A stretch of DNA of 64,000 bases from positions 1 to 64,000 of IMG/VR virus record IMGVR_UViG_3300032323_003835. One strand, 5' to 3'. The position numbers were made by a program, and so were the translations under genes. Numbering within the stretch: position 1 is the first letter of the stretch; each line of letters begins with the position of its first letter. The DNA is from a virus. This document shows positions 18,007 to 26,200 of this stretch, one piece after another. A model generated the notes under the pieces. The model did no database searches. It was not told the DNA's origin and worked only from the letters and a program-made list of their open reading frames with translations.

Positions 18007-18435
18007 ATGATCTATTTATTTATAGGACAACCTGGTGCTGGTAAAACCGAAATGGCAGGAAGATTGGTAGAAAAATTAGGAGAAAGTACTATATGGATAG
18101 ACGGAGACGATTTAAGAGAGATCTTCCCTAATACGGATTATTCCTATTCCGGGAGAATCAGAAACATTGAAAAATCGTTCACTATAGCTCGCTTTATGAG
18201 TAAAAAAGGATATAACGTAGTGATAAGTATGGTTTGTCCTTATCGTGCAATTAGGGAGGATTTAAAAGCAAATAACGAGGTGGTAGAAATACTATTTGAT
18301 CGTCCGCATTTTGCAGGAAAAGACAAGCTACATGTTCAATCATTCGAAAGGCCTAACGAGAACTATCGCGTCTTTATTAACGGGGATGAAGTGGAAAAAT
18401 CCTTCGGGGAACTTCTGTCCATAATTGGACTATAA
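18007..18435 (+). CDS. cysC: Adenylylsulfate kinase-like (APS kinase)
   Basis: 142 residues, short for CysC (usually ~190-200), but with Walker A GQPGAGKT (7-14), DGDDLR (33-38), the GRIRNIEK phosphosulfate region and a VCPYR loop. APS kinase phosphorylates adenylyl-sulfate to PAPS, the donor for sulfotransferases. Two sulfotransferase-like genes lie 4-5 kb downstream on the same strand, which supports this role. The next genes are a nucleotidyltransferase and DUF2061, a partner often found beside CysC. A different P-loop kinase cannot be excluded. Confidence 0.72.
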   Translation: MIYLFIGQPGAGKTEMAGRLVEKLGESTIWIDGDDLREIFPNTDYSYSGRIRNIEKSFTIARFMSKKGYNVVISMVCPYRAIREDLKANNEVVEILFDRPHFAGKDKLHVQSFERPNENYRVFINGDEVEKSFGELLSIIGL

Positions 18436-18440
18436 TTTCT

Positions 18441-18818
18441 ATGAAAAAATATGCATTATACATCGGTAGATGGCAAAATTGGCACAAAGGCCACCAATGG
18501 TTAATAGACCAACAATTCGATCAGGGTAAAAATGTTTGGGTAGCAATTAGGGATGTTCCCAAGGATGAGAATAATCCAAAGTCTGCCCAAGAGGTTTTTG
18601 AAGAATTAAAAATAGCATTAAGCGATTATCTTCAAACTGGCAGATTGCTAATTTCTGTGATCCCAGACATAGAAAGCGTTAATTATGGTAGGGGAGTAGG
18701 ATATGATGTGATCTACCACGAACCCCCTGTAGATGTTGCAATAATCAGCGGAACTGCTATCAGAAATGGACACATGCTAGCTGATGGATCTATATTTCAT
18801 GAAGAAAGTAAAGACTAG
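18441..18818 (+). CDS. Nucleotidyltransferase, HxGH-like (cytidylyltransferase fold)
   Basis: 125 residues. NWHKGHQWLID (13-23) is the HxGH-type motif of nucleotidylyl transferases (NMNAT, cytidylyltransferases); ISGTAIRNG near the C-terminus fits the ISSTxIR-type motif. Length is short. It could activate a sugar or a coenzyme precursor; it may also serve in the sulfate/nucleotide route with the kinase next to it, but that is inference. Starts 5 nt after the kinase. Confidence 0.75.
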   Translation: MKKYALYIGRWQNWHKGHQWLIDQQFDQGKNVWVAIRDVPKDENNPKSAQEVFEELKIALSDYLQTGRLLISVIPDIESVNYGRGVGYDVIYHEPPVDVAIISGTAIRNGHMLADGSIFHEESKD

Positions 18819-18836
18819 ACATAAAATCACAATAAA

Positions 18837-19055
18837 ATGGCTGTAGAAAGAAAAAGACACATAGCTAAAACTATATCATACAGAATTGTTAGTACACTAA
18901 TTGGATTTTTATTAATGTGGCTAATAAGTGGCTCTGTGAAAGTGGGTGCAGCATTTGGTGTTGCAGAATTGGTTTATAAACCAATCCAATACTATATCCA
19001 TGAGAGAATTTGGTACAGATATATAAAATACGGATTGAAAAATAGGGATTTATAA
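18837..19055 (+). CDS. DUF2061 small membrane protein
   Basis: 72 residues, two hydrophobic segments (about 18-32 and 36-52) and basic ends. RHIAKTISYRIVSTLIGFLL and GVAELVYKPIQYYIHERIWYR match the DUF2061 family, frequently found beside APS kinase and in large phages. Function unknown. Located 18 nt after the nucleotidyltransferase. Confidence 0.75.
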   Translation: MAVERKRHIAKTISYRIVSTLIGFLLMWLISGSVKVGAAFGVAELVYKPIQYYIHERIWYRYIKYGLKNRDL

Positions 19056-19074
19056 ATAAATATACAAAAAGAGC

Positions 19075-20577
19075 ATGAGAACAGTATTGATAGGATCGGA
19101 CTTTATGTACGATAAAGACGGTAATTTAAGGCCGATCGAAATAAACACCGCAGTAGGTTGGGATGGCCCAGAAAAAGTGGAAGAAGATGCTGATTGCTTA
19201 GATTTAACAAATTTGTATCAATTTGTTGTGGATAACAATTTCCAAGCGATACATTACGTTGGAGATATTGGCCCATTACATGTGGCATTAGAAGCTCATT
19301 ATAAAGAAAGTTCGGTTACTTATGAATTTCATGGGGTTGGTAGTACGTCTATCACAATCCCGTATATTGAAGATAACGAGACAACTTTAATTATTAGAAG
19401 TGCATACGACACCACAGCTTTAGTTGATGACACGTATTGCAGAGATAAGATAGAATTTATGAACTTGGTCAAAGATTCTTCCTTCAGATCTAAATTTGCT
19501 TACGTTGACAGTAACGGAACACTGATATCAAACATTACATCTATAAATGATAATGGGGAACATCCTAACTTTATTTTAAAATCTAGATTTCCGGGTTATG
19601 ACAAGACTGTTTATCCAAAATTCTTTAAAGTAACCACACAATCTGAATTAGATACTTTAATTGCAAATAATGTCACGGAAGAATATTTTTTAATGGAATA
19701 TTTATATAACCCAAATAAACTATGGGAAGGGCATTTGACCGTAATAAGAAGTTTAAACATTTTATTTCCGCCAAACTTAGAATCAATCCAAATTGGACAA
19801 TACACAAAATTGAATCAAAATATGTTACTAAATAATGTAACATACGATCCAAATACATTTGAAGTAGATTCAGATTTTAAAGAGAGCTATAGTACAAATC
19901 CACCAACTGCTTCTCAACCTAAGTTATTGGATACAGACACTGTAGAAATGGCGGACGGCACATTCAAAACAGCATTAGATTTACAAGTCGGTGATGCCAT
20001 CAAAACAATCCAAATTCCTAATGAAGCCGGAATTAGTATAGACAGTTATATCTCCTCCAACTTTGGAATTACGTATGAAGAATTAGTATCTTCTGCGATA
20101 TACACAACTAACATTGTGACCAAGAAACAAAAAGTAAACACACTAACCTTTATAAACGAATTGGTATTTGAAGATGGAAGTACCTGGGAAGACACCATGG
20201 GATCTAGGTATTTAGTAGATAGAGAGGGAGCAGTTACGTTTAAGTCATTATTTTACATTTTACCAGGGGATTCTGTTATATTACTAGACACAACTGACGA
20301 TAATATAAATTTTGTTAAAAAAACGGTCACATCAAATACTCAGACCAAAAGTGTATTCTCCGGCTGGTATATTTCAGTTGAAACTGCAATGTTGTTTTTA
20401 ACTAAAACCTCGGGGTCATCTAATAACGAATCCTTTGTTTCGATTGAACACAACTATACATCATGTCCTGGATGGGCATGTATAAATGATTGTTCGGTCG
20501 CGTGCCCTTCGTGTCCAAAAAATATGGCTTGTACTGGTAGCAGCTGGTCGGGTTATAGTTGTTTCCCACTATGTTAA
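19075..20577 (+). CDS. ATP-grasp/Hint-like protein with Cys-rich C-terminus
   Basis: 500 residues. Residues about 120-260 (CRDKIEF, NFILKSRFPGYDK, YPKFFKV, YFLMEYL) resemble an ATP-grasp central domain, and the N-terminus GNLRPIEINTAVGWDG resembles an ATP-grasp Mg/product loop. Around 298-330 (LLDTDTVEMADG, LDLQVGDAIKTI) is a Hint/intein-like pattern lacking the usual leading Cys. The last ~38 residues hold nine cysteines (CPGWACINDC, ACPSCPKN, CFPLC). No single family explains all parts. A 29-aa peptide gene follows 27 nt later, then two oxygenases. Virion protein or a peptide-modifying enzyme are both open; function not assigned. Confidence 0.6.
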   Translation: MRTVLIGSDFMYDKDGNLRPIEINTAVGWDGPEKVEEDADCLDLTNLYQFVVDNNFQAIHYVGDIGPLHVALEAHYKESSVTYEFHGVGSTSITIPYIEDNETTLIIRSAYDTTALVDDTYCRDKIEFMNLVKDSSFRSKFAYVDSNGTLISNITSINDNGEHPNFILKSRFPGYDKTVYPKFFKVTTQSELDTLIANNVTEEYFLMEYLYNPNKLWEGHLTVIRSLNILFPPNLESIQIGQYTKLNQNMLLNNVTYDPNTFEVDSDFKESYSTNPPTASQPKLLDTDTVEMADGTFKTALDLQVGDAIKTIQIPNEAGISIDSYISSNFGITYEELVSSAIYTTNIVTKKQKVNTLTFINELVFEDGSTWEDTMGSRYLVDREGAVTFKSLFYILPGDSVILLDTTDDNINFVKKTVTSNTQTKSVFSGWYISVETAMLFLTKTSGSSNNESFVSIEHNYTSCPGWACINDCSVACPSCPKNMACTGSSWSGYSCFPLC

Positions 20578-20604
20578 TAAATTCTTAAATAAATTTAAAT
20601 AAAA

Positions 20605-20694
20605 ATGGCAAAAATTATAACAGCTACGGAGATTAATACATTAAATACCACAATGGCAACAATAGGTAGTTTAATCGTAACGGCAAATAGTTAA
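20605..20694 (+). CDS. Very short peptide gene, 29 aa
   Basis: ATG at 20605 to TAA at 20694 encodes MAKIITATEINTLNTTMATI and nine more residues, Thr/Ile/Asn-rich, with an A-rich leader (AATAAAA). It falls between the Cys-rich-tail gene and a 2OG oxygenase, too short for usual gene finders. It could be a tail/fibre fragment, a regulatory peptide, or a RiPP-like precursor acted on by neighbours; evidence is only position and a proper reading frame. Confidence 0.4.
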   Translation: MAKIITATEINTLNTTMATIGSLIVTANS

Positions 20695-20716
20695 TATAGA
20701 ACTAAATGAGTTATTT

Positions 20717-21247
20717 ATGGTTCATTTCATACCAAGCATTCTTACAAAAGATGAATGTAAATACTTAACTGAACAATTTGATATTGAAAGAAGATATCAA
20801 AACTCAGCTGACGGTGAATATTCCGGTACTAATATTTCTTACGGATTCGGACCTTCGTTTGTGTTTAACACCTATCTAGATAGATTAAAATCAAAAGTGC
20901 TAGAGTATAATAATTTTGATGATTTACTTAACGTAAACACGTTTGTTAGGGAGTATGTAAACACCTCAACATTAAAAAAACATTTAGATAGAAAAGACAT
21001 TAGTGTTACTATGTCTATATGTTTAGAATCCACAATAAATAAGGAATGGCCGTTATGTGCAGAAATTGATAATAAGGAACATTGTTTCAACACAAATGTT
21101 GGGGATGGTATTTTATTATTTGATGCCGATAAAATAACACATTGGAGAGACCCTTTAGAATGTTCAGAAAACGAAAGAGTCATCCAATTTTTTTTACATT
21201 GGAAACCTTCCTATTATGTTGCTAAAAAAACAAAATCATTATTATAA
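20717..21247 (+). CDS. 2OG-Fe(II) oxygenase-like protein
   Basis: 176 residues. KHLDRKD gives H-x-D in the beta-core (about residue 92), NVGDGILLFDAD is the typical turn, and ITHWRDPL and ENERVIQFFLHW supply the distal His and 2OG-binding Arg. N-terminal IPSILTKDECKYL matches the dioxygenase lead-in shared with the next gene. Hydroxylation of a protein or glycan side-chain is likely. Tail KKTKSLL. First of two in tandem. Confidence 0.75.
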   Translation: MVHFIPSILTKDECKYLTEQFDIERRYQNSADGEYSGTNISYGFGPSFVFNTYLDRLKSKVLEYNNFDDLLNVNTFVREYVNTSTLKKHLDRKDISVTMSICLESTINKEWPLCAEIDNKEHCFNTNVGDGILLFDADKITHWRDPLECSENERVIQFFLHWKPSYYVAKKTKSLL

Positions 21248-21259
21248 AAATAATAAATC

Positions 21260-21841
21260 ATGCCATTTACGTATACGATAGAGCCAGCATTTTTAACCAA
21301 AGAGGAGTGTAATTTAATACTAGATTTTTCTTTAAGAGAATTAGAACTAGTGCCATCAGAAATTGTTGGGGATTACATGGAAGATAATATTAATACTGAC
21401 GTTAGAAAATCTAACCAGGTATTTTATCCATATTATAAAAAATTCCCTTTTTTATTGGAAAAGATGAGTGAGCTGCTAAATAAACACATCTTTGTTAAAG
21501 GGTTCGATCTAGATTTCGAGAGAAGTCAATTTCAGTTTACAGAGTATCACCCCGGAGGACATTTTAGTTGGCACAGAGATGCACACGGAAAAAAAATAAC
21601 GGATTATGATCGATATTGTTCATTAGTAATACAATTAAATGACGGATATGAGGAGGGGGATCTACAAATAAAAGATGGGAAGAACGAAACACTAACAGTT
21701 GAAAAAGGTACAGGAAATTTGATATTATTTTTATCAAATATTGAACATAGGGTAGTACCTGTAAAAAGTGGGATTAGATATACGTTGGTTAATTGGGTGA
21801 AATTAAAACAACAAAAAGATTATAAAAAAACATTATTGTAA
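21260..21841 (+). CDS. 2OG-Fe(II) oxygenase (prolyl-4-hydroxylase-like)
   Basis: 193 residues. YHPGGHFSWHRDAHG gives H-x-D (HRD), SLVIQLND, GNLILFLSNIEHRV gives the distal His and SGIRYTLVNWV the 2OG-contacting Arg. Strong P4H-like signature. Same N-terminal lead-in (FLTKEECNLIL) as the gene 12 nt upstream, suggesting ancient duplication. Tail YKKTLL, similar to others in the block. Confidence 0.88.
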   Translation: MPFTYTIEPAFLTKEECNLILDFSLRELELVPSEIVGDYMEDNINTDVRKSNQVFYPYYKKFPFLLEKMSELLNKHIFVKGFDLDFERSQFQFTEYHPGGHFSWHRDAHGKKITDYDRYCSLVIQLNDGYEEGDLQIKDGKNETLTVEKGTGNLILFLSNIEHRVVPVKSGIRYTLVNWVKLKQQKDYKKTLL

Positions 21842-21842
21842 C

Positions 21843-22160
21843 ATGAAAATAAATTTTAAAGAAATAGTAACCTCTTGGTACAATGTTATACATCACACTC
21901 CCGAGCAACAAGAGTTGGCTGAAAAAAGATTTAACGTGTGCTTAGAGTGCCCCTCTAAAAAAGAGATATTTGAAGGTAAAGAATGGTCTTTTAAATGCGG
22001 CGAATGCGGATGCCCATTAAAAGCAAAGATTTATACAGAATCAACATATCTTATTAGAGCCGGATCCTGCCCACTTGGTAAATGGAAGGAAGTTGAAATG
22101 GAATATCTCGATAAACACCGCGACACTGTTAGATATAAAACCAAAAAAACAATTCTTTAA
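21843..22160 (+). CDS. Zinc-ribbon protein, 105 aa
   Basis: CLECPSKKE and CGECGCPL plus a later CPLG give four to six metal-binding cysteines, typical of phage zinc-ribbon proteins. Ends TKKTIL, the same tail type as its neighbours. It starts 1 nt after the oxygenase stop. Nucleic acid or protein contact is likely; exact role unknown. Confidence 0.65.
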   Translation: MKINFKEIVTSWYNVIHHTPEQQELAEKRFNVCLECPSKKEIFEGKEWSFKCGECGCPLKAKIYTESTYLIRAGSCPLGKWKEVEMEYLDKHRDTVRYKTKKTIL

Positions 22161-22301
22161 TAATTTTTTCAAAAAAGAAATCAACTAATTTGATGCCATT
22201 TATTTGGACATTCAGTACTCTTTTACTGCAGGTGTCTGGTGTACAGAAACACTAGTAATATAAAAAATTATACACTAAGTCCTCATTAATTTAAATTAAC
22301 A

Positions 22302-23033
22302 ATGCTAGTTAACAAAAAATTTATTTTCATAAGTTTACCAAGATGTGCATCAACCTCATTTATGATTACGTGTCTCAAAAACAAGATATCTATAGAGCAC
22401 TTTAACTCGAACCATGATAATCAGTTGATTATGATAAATGACTGGGAAAAAATGGATAATGAAGAATTGGCAGATAGATTAACACATGCTCATGAGCCAT
22501 TGTATATATTACAAGAAAAATTTGGAAATAAGAACCAGATTATATCAATAAGAAGAAATAAATATGATAGATTTTTATCCTTATGGAAACATATTATAGA
22601 CGAATTGGACAGAACAAAAAAAAATGATATCGCTAATATTTTTTCAAAATTAACAGTTAATGATATATTCGATGGAATTGTTCCAAATGATATTTATAAT
22701 AAAGAAAGCAGGTATAAATATATTGACAATTTTTTAGATAAGATTAAGATCTCAAAAGATGAATCTTACACTAAAAACATGTTAGATATATTGTTCACCC
22801 CCATAATTGAACTTACAAGCGATGATCCAAATATTATTTGGTTTGATATCAATAATTTGAAAGAGCTAGAAAATTGGGTATCAAAAAAATTAAATATTGA
22901 TTTTAAAATGGAAAAAATAAATTCAAGTAAACATTTTAATTCCGCAATAGAAATTGATGACAATTTTAAACAGAAGTATGATGATCTCTATAGAGAATTT
23001 GAACAAAGAAAAATTAATAAAACATTATTATAA
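22302..23033 (+). CDS. Sulfotransferase-like protein (1)
   Basis: 243 residues. SLPRCASTSF (about 10-19) is the 5'-phosphosulfate-binding loop of PAPS-dependent sulfotransferases, and ISIRRNKYDRFLSLWKH carries the 3'-phosphate-binding Arg/Ser region. It would move sulfate from PAPS to a sugar or protein. The APS kinase-like gene upstream supplies PAPS. Tail INKTLL. The 141-nt gap before it holds no clear gene. Confidence 0.8.
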   Translation: MLVNKKFIFISLPRCASTSFMITCLKNKISIEHFNSNHDNQLIMINDWEKMDNEELADRLTHAHEPLYILQEKFGNKNQIISIRRNKYDRFLSLWKHIIDELDRTKKNDIANIFSKLTVNDIFDGIVPNDIYNKESRYKYIDNFLDKIKISKDESYTKNMLDILFTPIIELTSDDPNIIWFDINNLKELENWVSKKLNIDFKMEKINSSKHFNSAIEIDDNFKQKYDDLYREFEQRKINKTLL

Positions 23034-23132
23034 ATAATGTTTGTTTTACGTATTATCCATCATGGTTACCAAACAATGTGGAATTAAGTGAAATCACATT
23101 AAAAGAATTTTTAGAGAAAAATATTGATTTTT

Positions 23133-23699
23133 ATGAAAATACTTCTTCTGTGCGAACCTAGGAGCGGATCCACTAATTTAGCAAATTGGTTTATTTGTAA
23201 TAAAGATTTCACAGTCTTACAGGAGCCTTTAAACAAAAATGGATTAGATTACAAAAAAGGAATATCCCCTAGAGAATGGGAATATACCACGGATCATTTT
23301 CTAATTAAAGAAATATATGTACCTAACGCCAATCTGGTGGACCTTATTAATCTAGCGGATAAAATAATTTTACTATATAGGGAAAAAGTCGAAGAACAAA
23401 TCGAATCATGGTTGGTTGCTTCTCAAACAAATCAGTGGTCTTCTGAATGGGCAAGTGGTCGTATTGTAATAACGCGAGAAGATGATAAAATTAATTATTT
23501 TAGATCCCTAAAGAGTGGATTTAAAAACGATTACCTGGATAACCAAGATTTTTTTAGCATCTCGTACGAGGAGCTATACAATGGTAACGGTATTGAAAAA
23601 GTTATTGATTACCTAAATATAGATACACTAGAAAATAAAAATTTTCCATACGGTAAAAAATATAAACTAGAACCAATTAAACCGACAAGATTGATATGA
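23133..23699 (+). CDS. Sulfotransferase-like protein (2)
   Basis: About 188 residues. LLLCEPRSGSTNLANW is a 5'-PSB loop like that in many sulfotransferases, and LADKIILLYREKVEEQIESWL carries the Arg/Ser 3'-PB-like part. A TTG at 23124 opens the frame three codons earlier, but ATG at 23133 (MKILLLCEP) fits the family better and is given. Overlaps the SGNH gene by 4 nt. Tail KPTRLI. Confidence 0.78.
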   Translation: MKILLLCEPRSGSTNLANWFICNKDFTVLQEPLNKNGLDYKKGISPREWEYTTDHFLIKEIYVPNANLVDLINLADKIILLYREKVEEQIESWLVASQTNQWSSEWASGRIVITREDDKINYFRSLKSGFKNDYLDNQDFFSISYEELYNGNGIEKVIDYLNIDTLENKNFPYGKKYKLEPIKPTRLI

Positions 23700-24472
23700 A
23701 ATCGCTAAAATACTGGACTCAAGACGGGTTTGAAATATCATCGTATAGACATAATTTATCAGAAAGAATCAACCAGTCATATAATGGTTCGGGATCAGAT
23801 AATACTGATAGATGTACTTATACCTATAATTCATTGGGATTCAGAGGAGATGAACCAACAAAAGAAGGATTTAAAATAATGTCAATTGGTTGTTCGATAA
23901 CTGAGGGAATTGGATTGAATGATAATGAAACTTGGTCACACCAATTTACCGAATTAATACCTAATGGCGTTGATTTAAATTTTGGAACCAGTGGTAGAAG
24001 TAACGATTATATAGCGAGAGCATTATTGTCGTATTATGATGTAATTAAGCCAGATCTAGTTTTAATTATGTACACTGAAACCCACCGCAGAGAATTTTAC
24101 ACGAAAGATGGCGGGATTGAACCATTTCACCATAAGGATTGGGGTTACTTCAAAGAAACGAGCGATGGTATCCTCGAACACAAAGCTCATCTAACGTTAC
24201 TGAATAAGAATAACAATTTCATTAATTGGTACAAAAATCACACATTAATAAAATTGTTTTTAGAATCTAAAAATTGTAATTGGATATGGAATGGCTGGTT
24301 TGCAACTAATGAATATTCCGACGAAAACAGATTTGATGGGGATTACTTTCCTTTTAAAGATCTCGGTGTTGATGGAAGCCATCCGGGTCCAATACACAAT
24401 AAAGAATATGCACTCAGATTACATAATTACATATCTGAGCATTTTCCAGAATATCTTCCTCAACTAAAATAA
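23696..24472 (+). CDS. SGNH-type hydrolase
   Basis: 258 residues. FKIMSIGCSITEG (about 61-73) is the block I Ser region, GTSGRSNDY the block III Asn region, and DGSHPGPIHNKEYA the block V Asp-x-x-His. Similar enzymes remove or transfer acyl groups on surface sugars. It converges with the Fe-S gene on the other strand with no gap. The N-terminal ~50 residues (YNGSGSDNTDRCTY) look like an additional small module. Confidence 0.78.
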   Translation: MKSLKYWTQDGFEISSYRHNLSERINQSYNGSGSDNTDRCTYTYNSLGFRGDEPTKEGFKIMSIGCSITEGIGLNDNETWSHQFTELIPNGVDLNFGTSGRSNDYIARALLSYYDVIKPDLVLIMYTETHRREFYTKDGGIEPFHHKDWGYFKETSDGILEHKAHLTLLNKNNNFINWYKNHTLIKLFLESKNCNWIWNGWFATNEYSDENRFDGDYFPFKDLGVDGSHPGPIHNKEYALRLHNYISEHFPEYLPQLK

Positions 24473-24805
24473 CTAAAGGGCAAAACTTTCTCCGCATCCA
24501 CATGTTCGGGATGCTGAAGGATTGGACCACGTAAATCCTCTTCCGTTCAATCCGTCAGAATAATCCAATTCTGTACCAAAAAGATATAGTAAGGATTTTT
24601 TGTCTATTGATATTTTCAATCCCTGCCTCATTTCTTCGATCTCGTCAGTAGTATCTACGGCATCATCAAAATTCATTTTGTAAGAAAGACCGCTGCAACC
24701 TCCCCCGATCACACCAACACGTAGATGGTGGGTATCGGGAGATAATCCATCATTTTTCATTAACTCCAATAAGTGATTTAGTGCTCTATCTGTTATTGTT
24801 ATCAT
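24473..24805 (-). CDS. iscA: A-type iron-sulfur carrier (IscA/ErpA-like)
   Basis: 110 residues. GVIGGGCSGLSY (first conserved Cys) and CGCGESFAL at the C-terminus (C-x-C pair) are the three cluster-binding cysteines of the HesB/IscA/ErpA family. It transfers Fe-S clusters to apo-proteins. In a genome with three radical SAM enzymes, each needing [4Fe-4S], this is a sensible accessory, though the link is inferred. It overlaps the next upstream gene by 20 nt. Confidence 0.92.
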   Translation of the reverse strand: MITITDRALNHLLELMKNDGLSPDTHHLRVGVIGGGCSGLSYKMNFDDAVDTTDEIEEMRQGLKISIDKKSLLYLFGTELDYSDGLNGRGFTWSNPSASRTCGCGESFAL

Positions 24806-25718
24806 CTGGAATAATTTTTTTATTCTTTTCGATTATTTGAAATAAATCTTTAGTGTTAAAACTGTCTAGATCAATTATTGATTTAAGAATATCGCTACGG
24901 ACATCAAGGAAAAGATTTAGGTTTTCCAAGACGTGTCTTTTTTTCGAATGCAGGTGGAAATAATCAGGACTACTTAATGAAAATGACTCATATTCTTCCG
25001 GAAGATTTATTTCAGTTTTTTCTTCATTGAAGAAAAAATTATTGGAAAGAGCTGCCATTTTTGTATTTCTAAGATCTGATATTTCTTTTAATAGTTTTTG
25101 CTCACAAAATATCATATACTTACCGTTTAAATCCGGATCATCCCAAAATTTCCCAGAAAGATTTTCCATCCATTCCCAAGCAGTCTCTGCATATTCTTTC
25201 CTAAAATCATCATCCCTAATGTAAAGAAAAGAAACATTAGGAGAATGAGTAGTTTTCCATCCGTATCTTGTGTGATATTCAGATACCGTCTCTTTTAATA
25301 TTTTATCCCGGATACTTGGATAAACGTTAGCTCCCTCCTCTATCTGATTTACAAGAATGTCAAATCCTGATAATTGATTTAGATCAAAACCTTTTCTCTT
25401 GAAATAAAGATCACAATCGATCATAACGAAAGGAGCTTCTATATTTCTTATGCATTTCAATTTGGACGCTGCCCAAAATGCCCTTCTATTAACTTTATCT
25501 TCCGTGGATAATTCTTCGGTACTGACAAAATCCCAAAGATTCAATATGTTTAATTCTTTCAGATATTCATATACAGAATTGCAGCAATATAGATAGGTTT
25601 TGCATTCCGGGTATATTTTTTTCCAGTTGGAAACCGAAGCGATTAAACAAACCAGTTCTACTTCATGAAGAAAAAAATTTTCCCCCTTTAGGCTTTCTAG
25701 AACCCATACTGTTTTCAT
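24786..25718 (-). CDS. Nucleotide-sugar glycosyltransferase-like protein
   Basis: 310 residues. FVMIDCDLYF (about 117-126) holds a D-x-D motif after a hydrophobic strand, and the N-half follows a GT-A fold. Resembles proteins annotated as nucleotide-diphospho-sugar transferases in bacteria and viruses. Acceptor unknown. Overlaps the A-type Fe-S gene by 20 nt. Confidence 0.7.
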   Translation of the reverse strand: MKTVWVLESLKGENFFLHEVELVCLIASVSNWKKIYPECKTYLYCCNSVYEYLKELNILNLWDFVSTEELSTEDKVNRRAFWAASKLKCIRNIEAPFVMIDCDLYFKRKGFDLNQLSGFDILVNQIEEGANVYPSIRDKILKETVSEYHTRYGWKTTHSPNVSFLYIRDDDFRKEYAETAWEWMENLSGKFWDDPDLNGKYMIFCEQKLLKEISDLRNTKMAALSNNFFFNEEKTEINLPEEYESFSLSSPDYFHLHSKKRHVLENLNLFLDVRSDILKSIIDLDSFNTKDLFQIIEKNKKIIPDDNNNR

Positions 25719-25726
25719 AGAAAAAA

Positions 25727-26197
25727 TTAAGCGAAATAAGCTTGAACTATGTAGTTAGTTGTCCAATCTGTATTAAATAAATTTACTGAAGAACTGTAGC
25801 TCAAGATGGTTCCAGCACTAGGTGATACTGTAATCCAATACTGAAAAGTGAATCCATATGCTGCAACTGCACTAACTGTAACGTAAGAATAAACACTATA
25901 ATCCCAGGCATAATCATCTCCAACAGTAGTTGCCCCGGTAAGAGTAATTGGATACGTAAACCTAACAGTTCCTTTCCCATAGTCATTACTCATCAATCTA
26001 ATGCACCTGAACTTTTTGTTGGAAAAATACCCAAAATTAGAAGCCCCGCTTTTTCTGTCATAGAGCCTTGCTGTCCATATAGTATTTAAACTTACGTTGT
26101 TTATTTCCTGCCAGAGATTTGATAATTGGCCAGTTCCTGAAAGCCTACCCTGGTTTCCCATGTTTATATTAGAACTACCTATAGAAACTACGCTCAT
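25727..26197 (-). CDS. Hypothetical beta-rich protein, possible tail/fibre component
   Basis: 156 residues, rich in Ser, Thr, Tyr and Asn, with almost no charge. Pattern GFTFQYWITVSPSAG and repeated Y-V-T strands suggest a beta-repeat such as the Listeria-Bacteroides (InlB B) type or a fibre protein. It follows the next gene after 3 nt. Structural role is inferred; no family proven. Confidence 0.45.
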   Translation of the reverse strand: MSVVSIGSSNINMGNQGRLSGTGQLSNLWQEINNVSLNTIWTARLYDRKSGASNFGYFSNKKFRCIRLMSNDYGKGTVRFTYPITLTGATTVGDDYAWDYSVYSYVTVSAVAAYGFTFQYWITVSPSAGTILSYSSSVNLFNTDWTTNYIVQAYFA

Positions 26198-26200
26198 AAA

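Noticed and set aside
22161-22301. Short frames before the first sulfotransferase
   Set aside because: Only 20-23 codons, no leader signal, and no similarity; probably non-coding or a decayed fragment.
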